Positions 1 through 8,735 of a DNA stretch of 64,000 bases are shown piece after piece. Location: contig NZ_FMIA01000002.1 of NCBI RefSeq assembly GCF_900091615.1, positions 2,418,001-2,482,000 on the forward strand. Reading direction: 5' to 3'. The notes under the pieces were generated by a model that searched no databases, had not been told where the DNA came from, and saw only the letters and a program-made list of their open reading frames with translations. Made by a program: the position numbers and the translations under genes. The DNA is from Micromonospora yangpuensis. Lineage in GTDB: Bacteria > Actinomycetota > Actinomycetes > Mycobacteriales > Micromonosporaceae. Within the stretch, counting starts at the first letter, position 1. Each line of letters opens with the position of its first letter.

Positions 1-1026
1 CTGGATCGCCTCCACCTGCGGGCGGCCGACCACCTCGAACTTTTCGGCCGGGATGGCCACCCCGGCGCGGGCGTACCGCTCGATGGCCGCCGGCCCGGCG
101 ACGAAGATCCGGTCGAAGATCCCCGACACCGGGTTGGCACTCGGCGCCTTGTCGCTGTCGCCGTGGTGCAGCTGGATGTGGGTCAGCTGGGTGAACCGTA
201 CGCAGTGGCTGTTCTTCGCGCCGTGGTTGACGTAGAAGGCCGCCCGCAGGCTCGGCACCAGCACCTCGTCCAGCGCCTTGAGCGTCGGGCAGAACACCAC
301 CGGGGCGCTGGTGGCCGCCGACACCGAGCCGAGGAACTCCGGCTCCCGCAGCACCACCAGGAACGGGCGGCCGAGTCGTTCCAGGTACGGCAGCCACATG
401 GTGACCTGGTACTCCGAGCCGGGCGGGGCGGAGAAGTAGAGCAGGAACTCCGGCTGGTGCCGGCGCAGCGCCCGCCCCACCGGGGTGCCCGCCTGTGGAC
501 GCAGCCGGCCCCGGGCCAGGCCCAGGGCCACCGTACCGGCGGCGGCACCGACGGCGAGGGTGGCCAGCAGGGCCACCACCGCCGGCAGCACCAGCAGGGC
601 GGCCAGGGCCACCACCGCGAGCAGCGCCAGCACGGCGTTGCCCAGCTGGGCGGCGATGGTCGCCGACCACTGCCGGACCGGTAGGTTGGCCGCCCGCAGC
701 TCCAGCAGGCCGGCCTCGCGCAGCGGCCCGGCGAACAGGATCAGCCCCAGCACTGCCAGCGCGGTGACCGCCAGCACCGGATCGAAGCCGGCGTCGAGCC
801 GGCGGGCGTAGCCGACCAGGACGCCCGCCGCCACCAGGGTCGTCTCGGGCAGCACGTCGGCGGCGGGCCGGACCCGGCGCTCCCACGCGGCGGCGGCCAG
901 CGCCGCCACGGCCAGCGCCAGCCCCCAGCCGGTGGCCCCGGTGAGGGCGACGACGCCGAAGGCGAGCAGGGCCAGGCCGGTGGTCAGGCACCTGGCGATC
1001 AGCTTCCTGACCAGGTCACCACGCAT
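1..1026 (-). CDS. CDP-glycerol glycerophosphotransferase family protein (3' part cut by window edge)
   Basis: Reading leftwards from an ATG at 1024-1026, 342 codons stay open to the window edge, so the C-terminal catalytic half is missing. The first ~170 residues are mostly hydrophobic with several membrane segments. The soluble part contains HHGDSDKAPSANP, then VAGPAAIERYARAGV and VGRPQ, which match at the same spacing the complete paralogue at 21101-22864 (GHGDSDKQASVNP, VAGLAGRERYARAGV, IGRPQ). This family transfers glycerol-phosphate or ribitol-phosphate from a CDP-alditol to a growing teichoic acid. It lies 42 bp after the fused CDP-alditol synthase gene, which could supply the donor. 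Family call is from motif likeness; the actual alditol is not known. Confidence 0.82.
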   Translation of the reverse strand, partial: MRGDLVRKLIARCLTTGLALLAFGVVALTGATGWGLALAVAALAAAAWERRVRPAADVLPETTLVAAGVLVGYARRLDAGFDPVLAVTALAVLGLILFAGPLREAGLLELRAANLPVRQWSATIAAQLGNAVLALLAVVALAALLVLPAVVALLATLAVGAAAGTVALGLARGRLRPQAGTPVGRALRRHQPEFLLYFSAPPGSEYQVTMWLPYLERLGRPFLVVLREPEFLGSVSAATSAPVVFCPTLKALDEVLVPSLRAAFYVNHGAKNSHCVRFTQLTHIQLHHGDSDKAPSANPVSGIFDRIFVAGPAAIERYARAGVAIPAEKFEVVGRPQVEAIQ

Positions 1027-1068
1027 GTCACTCCGCTTTCCGGTCGCGCTCGGGGGGTGGGCGCCGGT

Positions 1069-2571
1069 TCAGCCGGTCACCACGGCGGAGGGCCGGGTGG
1101 CCTGACTCGGCACGGTCGCCGCCGCCGGGGCCTCGCCGGGTGCCCGCCGGACGTCGATGACCTGCCCGGTCAGCTCGGAGATCAGCACGTCCAGCGAGGC
1201 CTGGGCGACGGTCTCGGCGGCCAGCAGGGTGTGCTCCGGCTCCTCGCCGAAGGCCCGGGTCCGCATCGGGGTGGCGGTGCGCTCCGGGTTGATGCAGTTG
1301 ACCCGGACGCCCAGCTCGGCCCACTCGTCGGCGAGCGCCTGGGTCAGGTTGACCAGGGCGGCCTTGGTGGAGGAGTAGAGCGCGTACTGGGAGCGGCCCC
1401 GGGTGTAGGAGCTGGACGTGTAGAGCAGCAGCTGACCCTTGGTCTGCTGCAGGTAGGGCAGCGACTGCCGGGCGATGGTGACCGGCCCGACGAAGTTGAC
1501 CTGCAGGACCCGGTCCATGGTCGCCTCGTCCATGTCGACCAGGGCGCCCTTCTCCAGGATGCCCGCGGTGACCACGACGTGGTCGATGCGCCCGGTGGCC
1601 TCGAACGCGGTCTTCAACGCCGCCTCGACGTCGGTGGCCTGCTCCACGTGGGTGCCGGTGCCGGAGCGGCTGAACGGGAACACCTGGGCGCCGTAGCGGC
1701 GGGCCAGCTCGGTCAGCTCGTGGCCGATGCCGTAGCTGCCGCCGAAGACCACGATCGTCCGCCCGGCCAGCTCCTCGGAGTAGCTGCGCGGGTCGGTCAG
1801 CCGGGGCACCTGGGCGGCGGCGAGCTGGAACAGCTTGTCCGCCAGGTGCACGTCCACCGGGTGGGTGACCTTGATGTTCTCGTCCGAGCCGTCGATCACC
1901 TTGATCGGGGTGCCGGGCAGGTAGCGCAGCACCACGCCGCAGTCGTCGGTGGCGGCGAAGTGCGGGTCGTCGGCGGCCAGCCGGTACGCCTCGCGGATGG
2001 TCTGCGAGCGGAACGCCTGCGGGGTCTGCCCCCGGCGCAGCCGGGAGCGCACCGGGATGTCGGTGATGCACTCGTTCTCGTCGACCTGGATGATCGTGTC
2101 GGCCGAGGGGATCGCCACGTCGACCGCGGCGTAGGTCCAGAGCGCGTTGACGCACTCCCGGACGATCCGGCCGCTGACCAGGGGGCGTACCGCGTCGTGG
2201 AAGAGGATGTTGACGTCACCCTCGCCGACCGCGTCCAGCGCGATGCGGGTGGTGTCGTTGCGGGTCTCGCCACCCTCGATCACCTTGCTGACCTTGCGCA
2301 GGCCGGCCTTGTCGACGATCGCCTGGGCCTGCGGGACGTGCCCGCTGGCCATCAGCACGATCACCTCGTCGATCTCCGGCGCGCCCTCGAAGACGGCCAG
2401 GGTGTGCTCGATGATCGGCTTGCCGGCGATCTTCAGCAGCTGCTTGGGGATGCCCAGGCCGAGCCGGGTCCCGGTGCCACCGGCCAGGACCACCGCCACT
2501 GTCCGCGTGGGGCGCCATCCGGTGGCGGCCTCCGGTGCGGCGTCCGGGCCAGTGGTGTGGTCCTGCGTCAT
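1069..2571 (-). CDS. Bifunctional cytidylyltransferase / short-chain dehydrogenase (Acs1/Bcs1-like CDP-alditol synthase)
   Basis: Two domains are fused. Residues ~28-250 are an IspD/TarI-like cytidylyltransferase with LAGGTGTRLG and PKQLLKIAGKP. Residues ~270-480 are a Rossmann short-chain reductase with VVFGGSYGIGHE and a YxxxK-type YSSTKAALVNL. The same order occurs in the Haemophilus Acs1/Bcs1 enzymes, which reduce ribulose-5-phosphate and make CDP-ribitol. Expected product is therefore CDP-ribitol or a close CDP-alditol for a teichoic-acid-like polymer; the substrate is inferred. The ATG at 2571 has GAGGA seven bases upstream. A perfect hairpin lies between this gene and the ABC exporter upstream of it, so it may have its own promoter (TAAGGT at 2630-2635, no clear -35). 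Confidence 0.85.
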   Translation of the reverse strand: MTQDHTTGPDAAPEAATGWRPTRTVAVVLAGGTGTRLGLGIPKQLLKIAGKPIIEHTLAVFEGAPEIDEVIVLMASGHVPQAQAIVDKAGLRKVSKVIEGGETRNDTTRIALDAVGEGDVNILFHDAVRPLVSGRIVRECVNALWTYAAVDVAIPSADTIIQVDENECITDIPVRSRLRRGQTPQAFRSQTIREAYRLAADDPHFAATDDCGVVLRYLPGTPIKVIDGSDENIKVTHPVDVHLADKLFQLAAAQVPRLTDPRSYSEELAGRTIVVFGGSYGIGHELTELARRYGAQVFPFSRSGTGTHVEQATDVEAALKTAFEATGRIDHVVVTAGILEKGALVDMDEATMDRVLQVNFVGPVTIARQSLPYLQQTKGQLLLYTSSSYTRGRSQYALYSSTKAALVNLTQALADEWAELGVRVNCINPERTATPMRTRAFGEEPEHTLLAAETVAQASLDVLISELTGQVIDVRRAPGEAPAAATVPSQATRPSAVVTG

Positions 2572-2641
2572 TGCAAATCCTCACTTCCAGGGGAGAACAG
2601 TGGGGGCACCGCAGGCGGCGACCCGATGAACCTTAACGCGG

Positions 2642-2673
2642 CCACCGCGTCGCCGGCTCCGGCGACGCGGTGG
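2642..2673 (-). terminator. Perfect 14-bp hairpin behind the exporter ATPase gene
   Basis: CCACCGCGTCGCCG (2642-2655) and its exact complement (2660-2673) enclose a 4-base loop GCTC. It starts about 38 bp after the ATPase stop codon at 2711 and precedes the CDP-alditol synthase. No T-run follows, which is usual for G+C-rich actinomycetes. It would end or weaken transcription of the exporter genes before acs1. Confidence 0.72.
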
Positions 2674-2710
2674 GACGACATCGCCCGAACACCGCACGGA
2701 CGACGGAACT

Positions 2711-3529
2711 CTACTTGCCGTTCACGTACGCCTCATAGGCCTTGATGACCTCGTCGGTCGGGCCGTCCATCTGCAGCACGCCCGATTCCAGCCAGATGGT
2801 GCGCTCGCAGGTGTCGCGGACCGAGGAGAGCTGGTGGCTGACCAGGAAGACCGTGCCGGCCCCCTCGCGCAGCTCCCGGACCCGCTGCTCGCTGCGCTTG
2901 CGGAACCCCTTGTCCCCGGTGGCCAGTGCCTCGTCGATCAGCAGCACGTCGTGCTTCTTGGCCGCCGCGATGGAGAACTTCAGCCGGGCGGCCATGCCCG
3001 AGGAGTACGTCCGCATCGGCAGCGAGGCGAAGTCGCCGCGCTGGTTGATCCCGGAGAACTCGATGATCTCCGGGGTGAGGCGCTCGACGTCGGCCGGGGA
3101 CATCCCCATCGCCAGGCAGCCCAGCACCACGTTGCGCTCGCCGGGCAGGTCGTTCATCAGGGCCGCGTTGACCCCGAGCAGCGAGGGCTGCCCCTGGGTG
3201 TAGATCGCACCCCGGTCGACCGGCAGCAGCCCGGCGATCGCCCGCAGCAGCGTCGACTTGCCGGAGCCGTTGCTGCCGATCAGGCCGATCGCCTCGCCCT
3301 GGTACGCGGTGAAGGTGACCCCCTTGACCGCGTGCACCTCGCGGACCTGCGGCGCGGAGGTGCGCGACACGATCCGCTTCAGCGCGGCGACCGGGCTGGT
3401 GCCCCCACCGGCGCCCTTGTGGATGCGGTAGATGACGTGCGCCTCGTCCACCACCACGGTCGGAACCCGGTCCTGGATCCGGGGCAGGGTGACGGTCACG
3501 TCGTTGGACGTCTCGATCTGATCAACCAC
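2711..3529 (-). CDS. Polysaccharide/teichoic-acid ABC exporter, ATP-binding subunit (TagH/Wzt-like)
   Basis: The protein has Walker A GSNGSGKST, signature YSSGMAARLKF (the degenerate form usual in the Wzt/TagH branch), Walker B DVLLIDEALATGD and the switch LVSHQ. At 272 residues it lacks the C-terminal glycan-recognition domain of O9a-type Wzt. I chose GTG at 3529 because it overlaps the permease stop codon and has AGGAG seven bases upstream. A longer reading from 3571 would overlap the permease by 50 bp. It should power export of an undecaprenyl-linked polymer together with the permease at 3522-4418. Confidence 0.9.
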   Translation of the reverse strand: MVDQIETSNDVTVTLPRIQDRVPTVVVDEAHVIYRIHKGAGGGTSPVAALKRIVSRTSAPQVREVHAVKGVTFTAYQGEAIGLIGSNGSGKSTLLRAIAGLLPVDRGAIYTQGQPSLLGVNAALMNDLPGERNVVLGCLAMGMSPADVERLTPEIIEFSGINQRGDFASLPMRTYSSGMAARLKFSIAAAKKHDVLLIDEALATGDKGFRKRSEQRVRELREGAGTVFLVSHQLSSVRDTCERTIWLESGVLQMDGPTDEVIKAYEAYVNGK

Positions 3530-4418
3530 GGCCGTACTCCTGTTCGCCGCGCCAGAAGTAGATGAAGCCACCGATGCCCATCAGCACCGCCCAGCCCACC
3601 GCGACCAACCAGAGCTGGGTCGGCGAGGAGTTGAGCAGGGGCGCCGACTCCAGCAGGGACATCCGGGCCAACTCGATGTAGACAAGCGCCGGGTTCAGCT
3701 CGACCAGCCGGGCCGCCCAGCCGGGCAGGCTCTGCTCGAAGAGGGTGACGCTGTAGAGCACCCCGGAGCCGTACATCCAGGTGCGCAGCACGAAGGGCAT
3801 GACCTGCTTGAGGTCGGCGACCTTCGCCCCGGCGCGGGCCACCGCCATGGTCAGGCCGGCGTTGAAGACCGCCTGCAACAGCACGGTGGGGATCAGCAGC
3901 AGCCACTGCCAGGTCAACGGCTCGCCGGTGACCAGGACGATCCCGGCCAGCACCACCAGCGCGCCCATCAACTGCTGGAACTGGGTGAGCATGGCGGCCA
4001 GCGGCAGGCAGGCCCGGGGGAAGTGCAGGGCCCGGATCAGCCCGAGGTTGCTGGTGATCGACTGGGTGCCGTTCTGCACCGTGGTCTGGGTGAAGTTGAA
4101 GATGAACAACCCGGTGGTCAGGTACGCGATGAAGTTCGGCACCCGGTTCTGTTCGAGCACGATGCCGAAGATCAGGTAGTAGACCGCCGCGTTGGTGAGC
4201 GGGGTGAGCACCTGCCAGAGCTGCCCCAGCTTGGCGTTGCTGAACGAGGACACCAGCTTGGCGTTGGCGTACGCGGTGATGAAGTGCCGGTAGGACCAGA
4301 GCCGGCGGCTGTACACGGCCAGCGGCGGCCGTTCGCCGGCGACCCGCAGCCCGTGCCGGGCGGCCAGTTGCGCCTGGGTCAGGCCGGCGTCTGGGTCGGC
4401 CAGCGCGGTGTTGGCCAT
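3522..4418 (-). CDS. Polysaccharide/teichoic-acid ABC exporter, permease subunit (TagG/Wzm-like, ABC-2 family)
   Basis: 298 residues. A cytoplasmic N-terminus of ~55 residues is followed by about six membrane segments (for example AAVYYLIFGIVLEQ, LVVLAGIVLVTG, WLVAVGWAVLMGIGGFIYFW), typical of ABC-2 exporters of lipid-linked glycans. NAKLGQLWQVLTPL near residue 65 resembles the conserved pre-TM1 motif of TagG/Wzm. It is the first gene of the minus-strand block and is coupled by an 8-bp overlap to the ATPase. The leader carries a 17-bp tandem duplication (4446-4479), and a TetR gene diverges from it, a plausible but unproven regulator. Confidence 0.9.
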   Translation of the reverse strand: MANTALADPDAGLTQAQLAARHGLRVAGERPPLAVYSRRLWSYRHFITAYANAKLVSSFSNAKLGQLWQVLTPLTNAAVYYLIFGIVLEQNRVPNFIAYLTTGLFIFNFTQTTVQNGTQSITSNLGLIRALHFPRACLPLAAMLTQFQQLMGALVVLAGIVLVTGEPLTWQWLLLIPTVLLQAVFNAGLTMAVARAGAKVADLKQVMPFVLRTWMYGSGVLYSVTLFEQSLPGWAARLVELNPALVYIELARMSLLESAPLLNSSPTQLWLVAVGWAVLMGIGGFIYFWRGEQEYGRG

Positions 4419-4445
4419 TGGTGGGGCGCTCCGATCTTTTGTGCC

Positions 4446-4479
4446 GACGGGGTGCGCGTGACGACGGGGTGCGCGTGAC
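4446..4479. repeat. Perfect 17-bp tandem duplication in the exporter leader
   Basis: GACGGGGTGCGCGTGAC occurs at 4446-4462 and again, without a gap, at 4463-4479. It lies 28-61 bp upstream of the permease ATG, in the leader or promoter of the exporter unit. Confidence 0.95.
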
Positions 4480-4550
4480 GGAGTCGGCGTGACCGGTACG
4501 TGCGGCGTCGCCCCTTCGCTGCGTGGACGGTAGTCGAATTTACGTCGGGA

Positions 4551-4578
4551 CGCAACCGTACCGTCGTTGCGCTACATT
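4551..4578 (+). promoter_or_regulatory. Candidate TetR operator and promoter
   Basis: CGCAAC (4551-4556) and GTTGCG (4566-4571) form an inverted repeat with a 9-base spacer, followed at once by the -10-like TACATT (4573-4578). Placement between a tetR gene and the divergent exporter operon is what an autoregulated TetR operator would look like. No convincing -35 was found. Confidence 0.45.
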
Positions 4579-4632
4579 GGGTGGCGTGACAGGTGAGAAG
4601 AGCAGACGGTGACCAGGCCGGAGGAGGCGCAG

Positions 4633-5268
4633 GTGACGACCGGTAAGCGCCGCACGCCGGCGGGCGCGGCGGTGCTGCGCGACGACATCACCGCGGCCAT
4701 CCGGCGCGCGTTGACGCAGGAGTTGGCCGCGGTCGGCTACGGCCGGCTCTCGATCGAGGCGGTGGCCCGCCGGGCCGGGGTCAGCAAGACCGCCATCTAC
4801 CGCCGGTGGAGTTCCAAGCTGGAGCTGGTCCTGGAGATCGTCTCGGCGTCGGCCGGGCGCAAACTGCCGACCCTGGACACCGGCAGCCTCCGGGGCGACC
4901 TCCAGCTGCTCTTCGCCGCCGTGGTGCACGCCCTGCGGCATCCGCTGGCCGCCCAGATCATCCCGGACCTGCTCGCCGAGGCCGCCCGCAACCCGCAGAT
5001 CGACCAGACCCTGCAGCAGGTCCTGCGGGCCCGGCAGCAGGAGATCGGCGGACGCCTGGTCGAGCGGGCGGTACGCCGCGGCGAGCTGCCCCCGCAGACC
5101 GATCCGGACGCGGCGGTGGACCTGATCGCCGGCCCGCTCTACTGGCGGCTGGCCATCGCCCGCACCCCGCTGACCGAGGCGTACCTGGAGACCCTGGTCG
5201 AGACGGTGGCCACCGGCCTCGGCGCGCGGCGGGCGCTGCCCCGCCAGGGCGGCACCGGCACCGACTGA
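4633..5268 (+). CDS. TetR/AcrR family transcriptional regulator
   Basis: A ~211-residue one-component repressor. The N-terminal helix-turn-helix reads LSIEAVARRAGVSKTAIYRRW-like, followed by SSKLELVLEIV, the usual TetR signature; the rest is a helical ligand-binding domain. I prefer GTG at 4633, which has GGAGGAGG five bases upstream; the in-frame GTG at 4609 has no good ribosome site. It diverges from the TagGH-like exporter operon and probably controls itself and possibly that operon. The ligand cannot be read from sequence. Its 3' end faces the oxidase gene at 5306-6502. Confidence 0.88.
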   Translation: MTTGKRRTPAGAAVLRDDITAAIRRALTQELAAVGYGRLSIEAVARRAGVSKTAIYRRWSSKLELVLEIVSASAGRKLPTLDTGSLRGDLQLLFAAVVHALRHPLAAQIIPDLLAEAARNPQIDQTLQQVLRARQQEIGGRLVERAVRRGELPPQTDPDAAVDLIAGPLYWRLAIARTPLTEAYLETLVETVATGLGARRALPRQGGTGTD

Positions 5269-5305
5269 CCGCCCACGTCCGATCCGCACCGGTGCCGCCG
5301 CCGGC

Positions 5306-6502
5306 CTAGCGGGCCGGGGCAACTGGCAGCCGGGAGACGATGTGCCGGGCGATCTCCAGCGAGCTGGTCGCCGCGGGCGAGGGCGCGTTGAGCACGTGCA
5401 CCTGCCGCCCGGTCTCGACGATCAGGAAGTCGTCCACCAGCGTGCCGTCCGGGCGGATCGCCTGGGCGCGTACCCCGGCGCCGGCCCGGACGATGTCCGC
5501 CCCGGTCAACTCGGGTACCAGCCGGGCCAGACTCGCCGCGAAGCGCCGACGCGACAGCGACCGGGCCACCTCGGTCAGGCCGTACCGGTAGTGCTTGCGG
5601 CCCAGCGCCCACAACCCCCGGTAGGACACCTCGTCGAGGACGTCACGCGGACTGATCCGTCCCCAGGAGTACCCCTCCCGGGAGGTGGCCAGCACCGCGT
5701 TCGGTCCGGCGTGCACGCTGCCGTCGATCATCTTCGTCAGGTGCACGCCGAGGAACGGGAACTGCGGGTCCGGCACCGGGTAGATCAGCCCCCGGACCAG
5801 CTCCCGCCGACCCGGGGTCAGCTCGTAGTACTCGCCCCGGAACGGCACGATCCGCACCGGGGTGGGCACCCCGGCCAGCCGGGAGATCCGGTCGGCGTGC
5901 AGGCCGGCGCAGTTGATCAGCACGTCGGCGGGCACCTCGCCCCGGGTGGTCTGCACCACCACCCGGTCGCCCCGGTCGACCACCCCGGTCACCTCGGTGC
6001 CGGTGCGCAGGTCCGCCCCGCCGGCGGCGAGCAGCTCGGCGAGCTTGCGGCAGACCGCGCCGAAGTCGACGATGCCGGTCGAGGTCACGTGCAGCGCGGC
6101 GACGGCGGCCACGTGCGGCTCGTACTCCCTCGCCTCGGCCGCGTCGATCAGGCGGACCGGCAGGCCGTTGGCCAGCGCCCGCTGGTGCAGCGCGTGCAGG
6201 CGGGGCAGCTCGGCCTCGGCGGTGGCCACGATCAACTTGCCGCAGATGTCGTACGACAGGTCGTGCGCGGCGCAGAACTCCACCATCGAGGCGCTGCCCG
6301 CCCGGCACAGGGTGGCCTTCAGGCTGCCCGGCGGGTAGTAGACCCCGGCGTGGATCACCCCGGAGTTGTGCCCGGTCTGGTGGGCGGCCCAGCCGGGCTC
6401 CTTCTCCAGCACGGTGACCTGGTCGCCGGGCCGGTCGGTGAGCAGCCGGTGCGCCACGGCGAGGCCGACGATCCCGCCGCCGACGACCACGTACCTCGTC
6501 AT
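5306..6502 (-). CDS. lhgO: FAD-dependent L-2-hydroxyglutarate oxidase family protein (LhgO-like)
   Basis: 398 residues. The dinucleotide-binding motif VVVGGGIVGLAVAHRLL is at the N-terminus, followed by GHNSGVIHAGVYYPPGSLK, a hallmark of the LhgO/YgaF branch of the DAO superfamily, and the later PVPDPQFPFLGVHLT. The family oxidises L-2-hydroxyglutarate to 2-oxoglutarate, a metabolite-repair role. ATG at 6502 has AGGGGG eight bases upstream; a GTG directly before it is equally possible. No functional link with the flanking glycan genes is apparent. Confidence 0.88.
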   Translation of the reverse strand: MTRYVVVGGGIVGLAVAHRLLTDRPGDQVTVLEKEPGWAAHQTGHNSGVIHAGVYYPPGSLKATLCRAGSASMVEFCAAHDLSYDICGKLIVATAEAELPRLHALHQRALANGLPVRLIDAAEAREYEPHVAAVAALHVTSTGIVDFGAVCRKLAELLAAGGADLRTGTEVTGVVDRGDRVVVQTTRGEVPADVLINCAGLHADRISRLAGVPTPVRIVPFRGEYYELTPGRRELVRGLIYPVPDPQFPFLGVHLTKMIDGSVHAGPNAVLATSREGYSWGRISPRDVLDEVSYRGLWALGRKHYRYGLTEVARSLSRRRFAASLARLVPELTGADIVRAGAGVRAQAIRPDGTLVDDFLIVETGRQVHVLNAPSPAATSSLEIARHIVSRLPVAPAR

Positions 6503-6636
6503 CACTGAACCCCCTGCGCGCCGGCGCCGTCGTCGGCGCCGCGAGCGATGGTAGCCAATCGACCCGGCGTGCCCGATTCGCGCCCGAGCCCCGGGATTGG
6601 CCTACACTGCTGCGGGTCCATCTTCACGGGAGTCAC

Positions 6637-7776
6637 ATGTCTGACGTCATCGCCCTCGGTCAGCCCACGGTCGGCGAGGCCGAACTCGCCGCCATCGCCG
6701 AGGTCTTCGCCTCCGGTTGGCTGGCGGGCGCCGGGCCGACCTGCCGCCGGTTCGAGGAGCGCTTCGCCACCGTGGCCGGCACCGGGCACGCCCTGGCCAC
6801 CGCCAACTGCGGCTCCGCCCTGCACCTGGCGTTGCTGACCCTCGGGGTGGAGGCCGGCGAAGAGGTCATCGTCGGCGACTACACCTTCCCGGCCACCGGA
6901 CACTCGGTGCTCTGGGCCGGTGGCAAGCCGGTCTTCGCCGACGTGCGGCCGGACACCTGGACGGTCGACCCGGCGGCGGTCGAGGCGGCGGTGACCCCCC
7001 GGACCGTCGGCATCATCGCGGTCGACGCGTTCGGCCAGCCGGCCGACTACGACGAGTTGCGGGCCATCGCCGACCGGCACGGGCTTTTCCTGGTCGAGGA
7101 CGCCGCCTGCGCCGCCGGGGCCAGCTACCGGGGCCGGCCGGCCGGCAGCCTGGCCGACGTGGCCACGTTCAGCTTCCACGGCCGCAAGGGCATCACCGCC
7201 GGTGAGGGCGGGGCGTACGTCACCGACCGGGACGACCTGGCCGCGCACGCCCGCAAGCTGCACACCTACGGGGTCGAGGGGGCGCTCACCCGGGCCGAGC
7301 TGTCCCACCTGCCGATCCCGAGCTTCACCGAGCTGGGCTACAACTACCGGCTCTCCGACATCTCCGCCGCGATCATGCTGGCCCAGCTCGACCGGCTGCC
7401 GGACCTGCTGGCCGCCAAGCGGCGCACTGCGGCCCGCTACGGTGAGCTGCTCAAGGACCATGAGCTGATCACCACGCCGTACCAGGCGCCCGACCGCGAG
7501 CACCCCTGGCAGTCGTACGTGGTCACCCTGGACCCGGCGGTGGACCGGGGCGCGGTGGCGCTGGCGCTGCGTCAACGGGGCGTACAGTGCACCTTCGGCA
7601 CCTACGCCTCCCACCTGCAGCCGCTGTACGGCCAGAGCGCGCCCTGCCCGGTCTCGGCGGACCTGTTCGCCCGGCACCTGGCCATCCCGATGCACGCCAA
7701 CCTCACCGACGCACAGGTCGAGACCGTCGCGGCGACCCTGGTGGACGTCGTCGACGCCACCGCCGCCGGTCGTTGA
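6637..7776 (+). CDS. DegT/DnrJ/EryC1/StrS family PLP-dependent sugar aminotransferase
   Basis: 379 residues, the usual size. The PLP-lysine region reads FSFHGRKGITAGEGG and the downstream motif GYNYRLSDISAA is intact. These enzymes aminate a nucleotide-bound keto-sugar using glutamate. It heads a four-gene plus-strand unit with an epimerase/dehydratase (27 bp downstream), a hexapeptide acetyltransferase and a glycosyltransferase, so it probably makes an N-acylated amino sugar that the operon then attaches. A -10-like TACACT is at 6603-6608. The exact sugar cannot be told. It differs from the second DegT protein at 16596 (SLYATKNLTTGEGG). Confidence 0.92.
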   Translation: MSDVIALGQPTVGEAELAAIAEVFASGWLAGAGPTCRRFEERFATVAGTGHALATANCGSALHLALLTLGVEAGEEVIVGDYTFPATGHSVLWAGGKPVFADVRPDTWTVDPAAVEAAVTPRTVGIIAVDAFGQPADYDELRAIADRHGLFLVEDAACAAGASYRGRPAGSLADVATFSFHGRKGITAGEGGAYVTDRDDLAAHARKLHTYGVEGALTRAELSHLPIPSFTELGYNYRLSDISAAIMLAQLDRLPDLLAAKRRTAARYGELLKDHELITTPYQAPDREHPWQSYVVTLDPAVDRGAVALALRQRGVQCTFGTYASHLQPLYGQSAPCPVSADLFARHLAIPMHANLTDAQVETVAATLVDVVDATAAGR

Positions 7777-7802
7777 TCCCCCCAGGAAGGACACTGTCCG
7801 AC

Positions 7803-8735
7803 ATGTCGAAGCAGACCGTCTTCATCACCGGCGGCGCGGGCTTCATCGGCCTGCACGTGGTGCCGATGCTGTTGGAGAAGGGCTACCGGGTCCGGATCTT
7901 CGACAACATGTTCCGCGGCGACCGGGACAAGGTCGCCGAGCTGGTGGCCACCGGTGACGTGGAGCTGATCGACCAGGACGTCCGCTACGGCGGCGCGGTG
8001 CACGCGGCGATGAAGGGCTGCGAGTACGTGATCCACCTCGCCGCGGTGTCGATCAACAAGAGCCAGGCCGACCCGTACGAGTCGGTCGACATCAACATCG
8101 TCGGCAACCACAACGTCTTCGCCGCCGCCGCCGACCACGGCGTCAAGCGGGTGGTCTACGCCTCGTCCGCCTCGGTCTACGGCGACCCGCAGAAGCTGCC
8201 GATGCACGAGGACGACCGGCTCGACCCGCTCACCCCGTACTGCATCGCCAAGCGGGCCGGCGAGGACCTGCTCGGCTTCTACCAGCGCAGCAAGGGGCTG
8301 AACTGGATCGCGCTGCGGTTCTTCAACGTCTACGGCCCCGGCCAGAAGCCGACCGCCTACTACACCTCGGTGATCAACCACTTCGTCAAGCGGTTGAAGA
8401 CCGGCCAGCCGCCGGTGATCGACGGCAAGGGCGAGCAGTCGATGGACTTCATCCACGTGCACGACATCGCCCGCTCGGTGGTGGCCGCGCTGGAGGCCGA
8501 GCAGGGCAACGTGCCGGTCAACATCGGCACCGGGTTGGACACCTCGGTCGCCAGCCTCGCCGAGATCCTGATCAAGGCGGTCGGGGTGGACGTCGAGCCG
8601 CAGTTCAACCCGCGTGAGGTGCTGGTCAGCCGGCGGGCGGCGGACATCACCCGGGCCCGCGAGGTGCTCGGCTGGGAGCCGACCATCGCCGTCGAGGACG
8701 GCATGACCGACCTGATCAAGACCGAGGTCGTGTGA
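7803..8735 (+). CDS. NAD-dependent sugar epimerase/dehydratase (extended SDR)
   Basis: 310 residues from ATG 7803. It has [14 protein letters not shown] (NAD binding), the catalytic region [11 protein letters not shown], then [13 protein letters not shown] with the Tyr-x3-Lys pair, and [12 protein letters not shown]. This places it in the GalE/RmlB/ArnA-type extended SDR family acting on a nucleotide sugar. AGGAAGGA lies upstream at a slightly long distance. It ends in a GTGA overlap with the acetyltransferase, so the two are translationally coupled. 4-Epimerase and 4,6-dehydratase activity cannot be told apart here. Confidence 0.9.
   Translation: MSKQTVFITGGAGFIGLHVVPMLLEKGYRVRIFDNMFRGDRDKVAELVATGDVELIDQDVRYGGAVHAAMKGCEYVIHLAAVSINKSQADPYESVDINIVGNHNVFAAAADHGVKRVVYASSASVYGDPQKLPMHEDDRLDPLTPYCIAKRAGEDLLGFYQRSKGLNWIALRFFNVYGPGQKPTAYYTSVINHFVKRLKTGQPPVIDGKGEQSMDFIHVHDIARSVVAALEAEQGNVPVNIGTGLDTSVASLAEILIKAVGVDVEPQFNPREVLVSRRAADITRAREVLGWEPTIAVEDGMTDLIKTEVV

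Noticed and set aside
6542..6608. Well-defined divergent promoters between lhgO and the DegT gene
   Set aside because: TACACT and TACCAT boxes exist, but no -35 at a suitable distance, so no separate feature was made.
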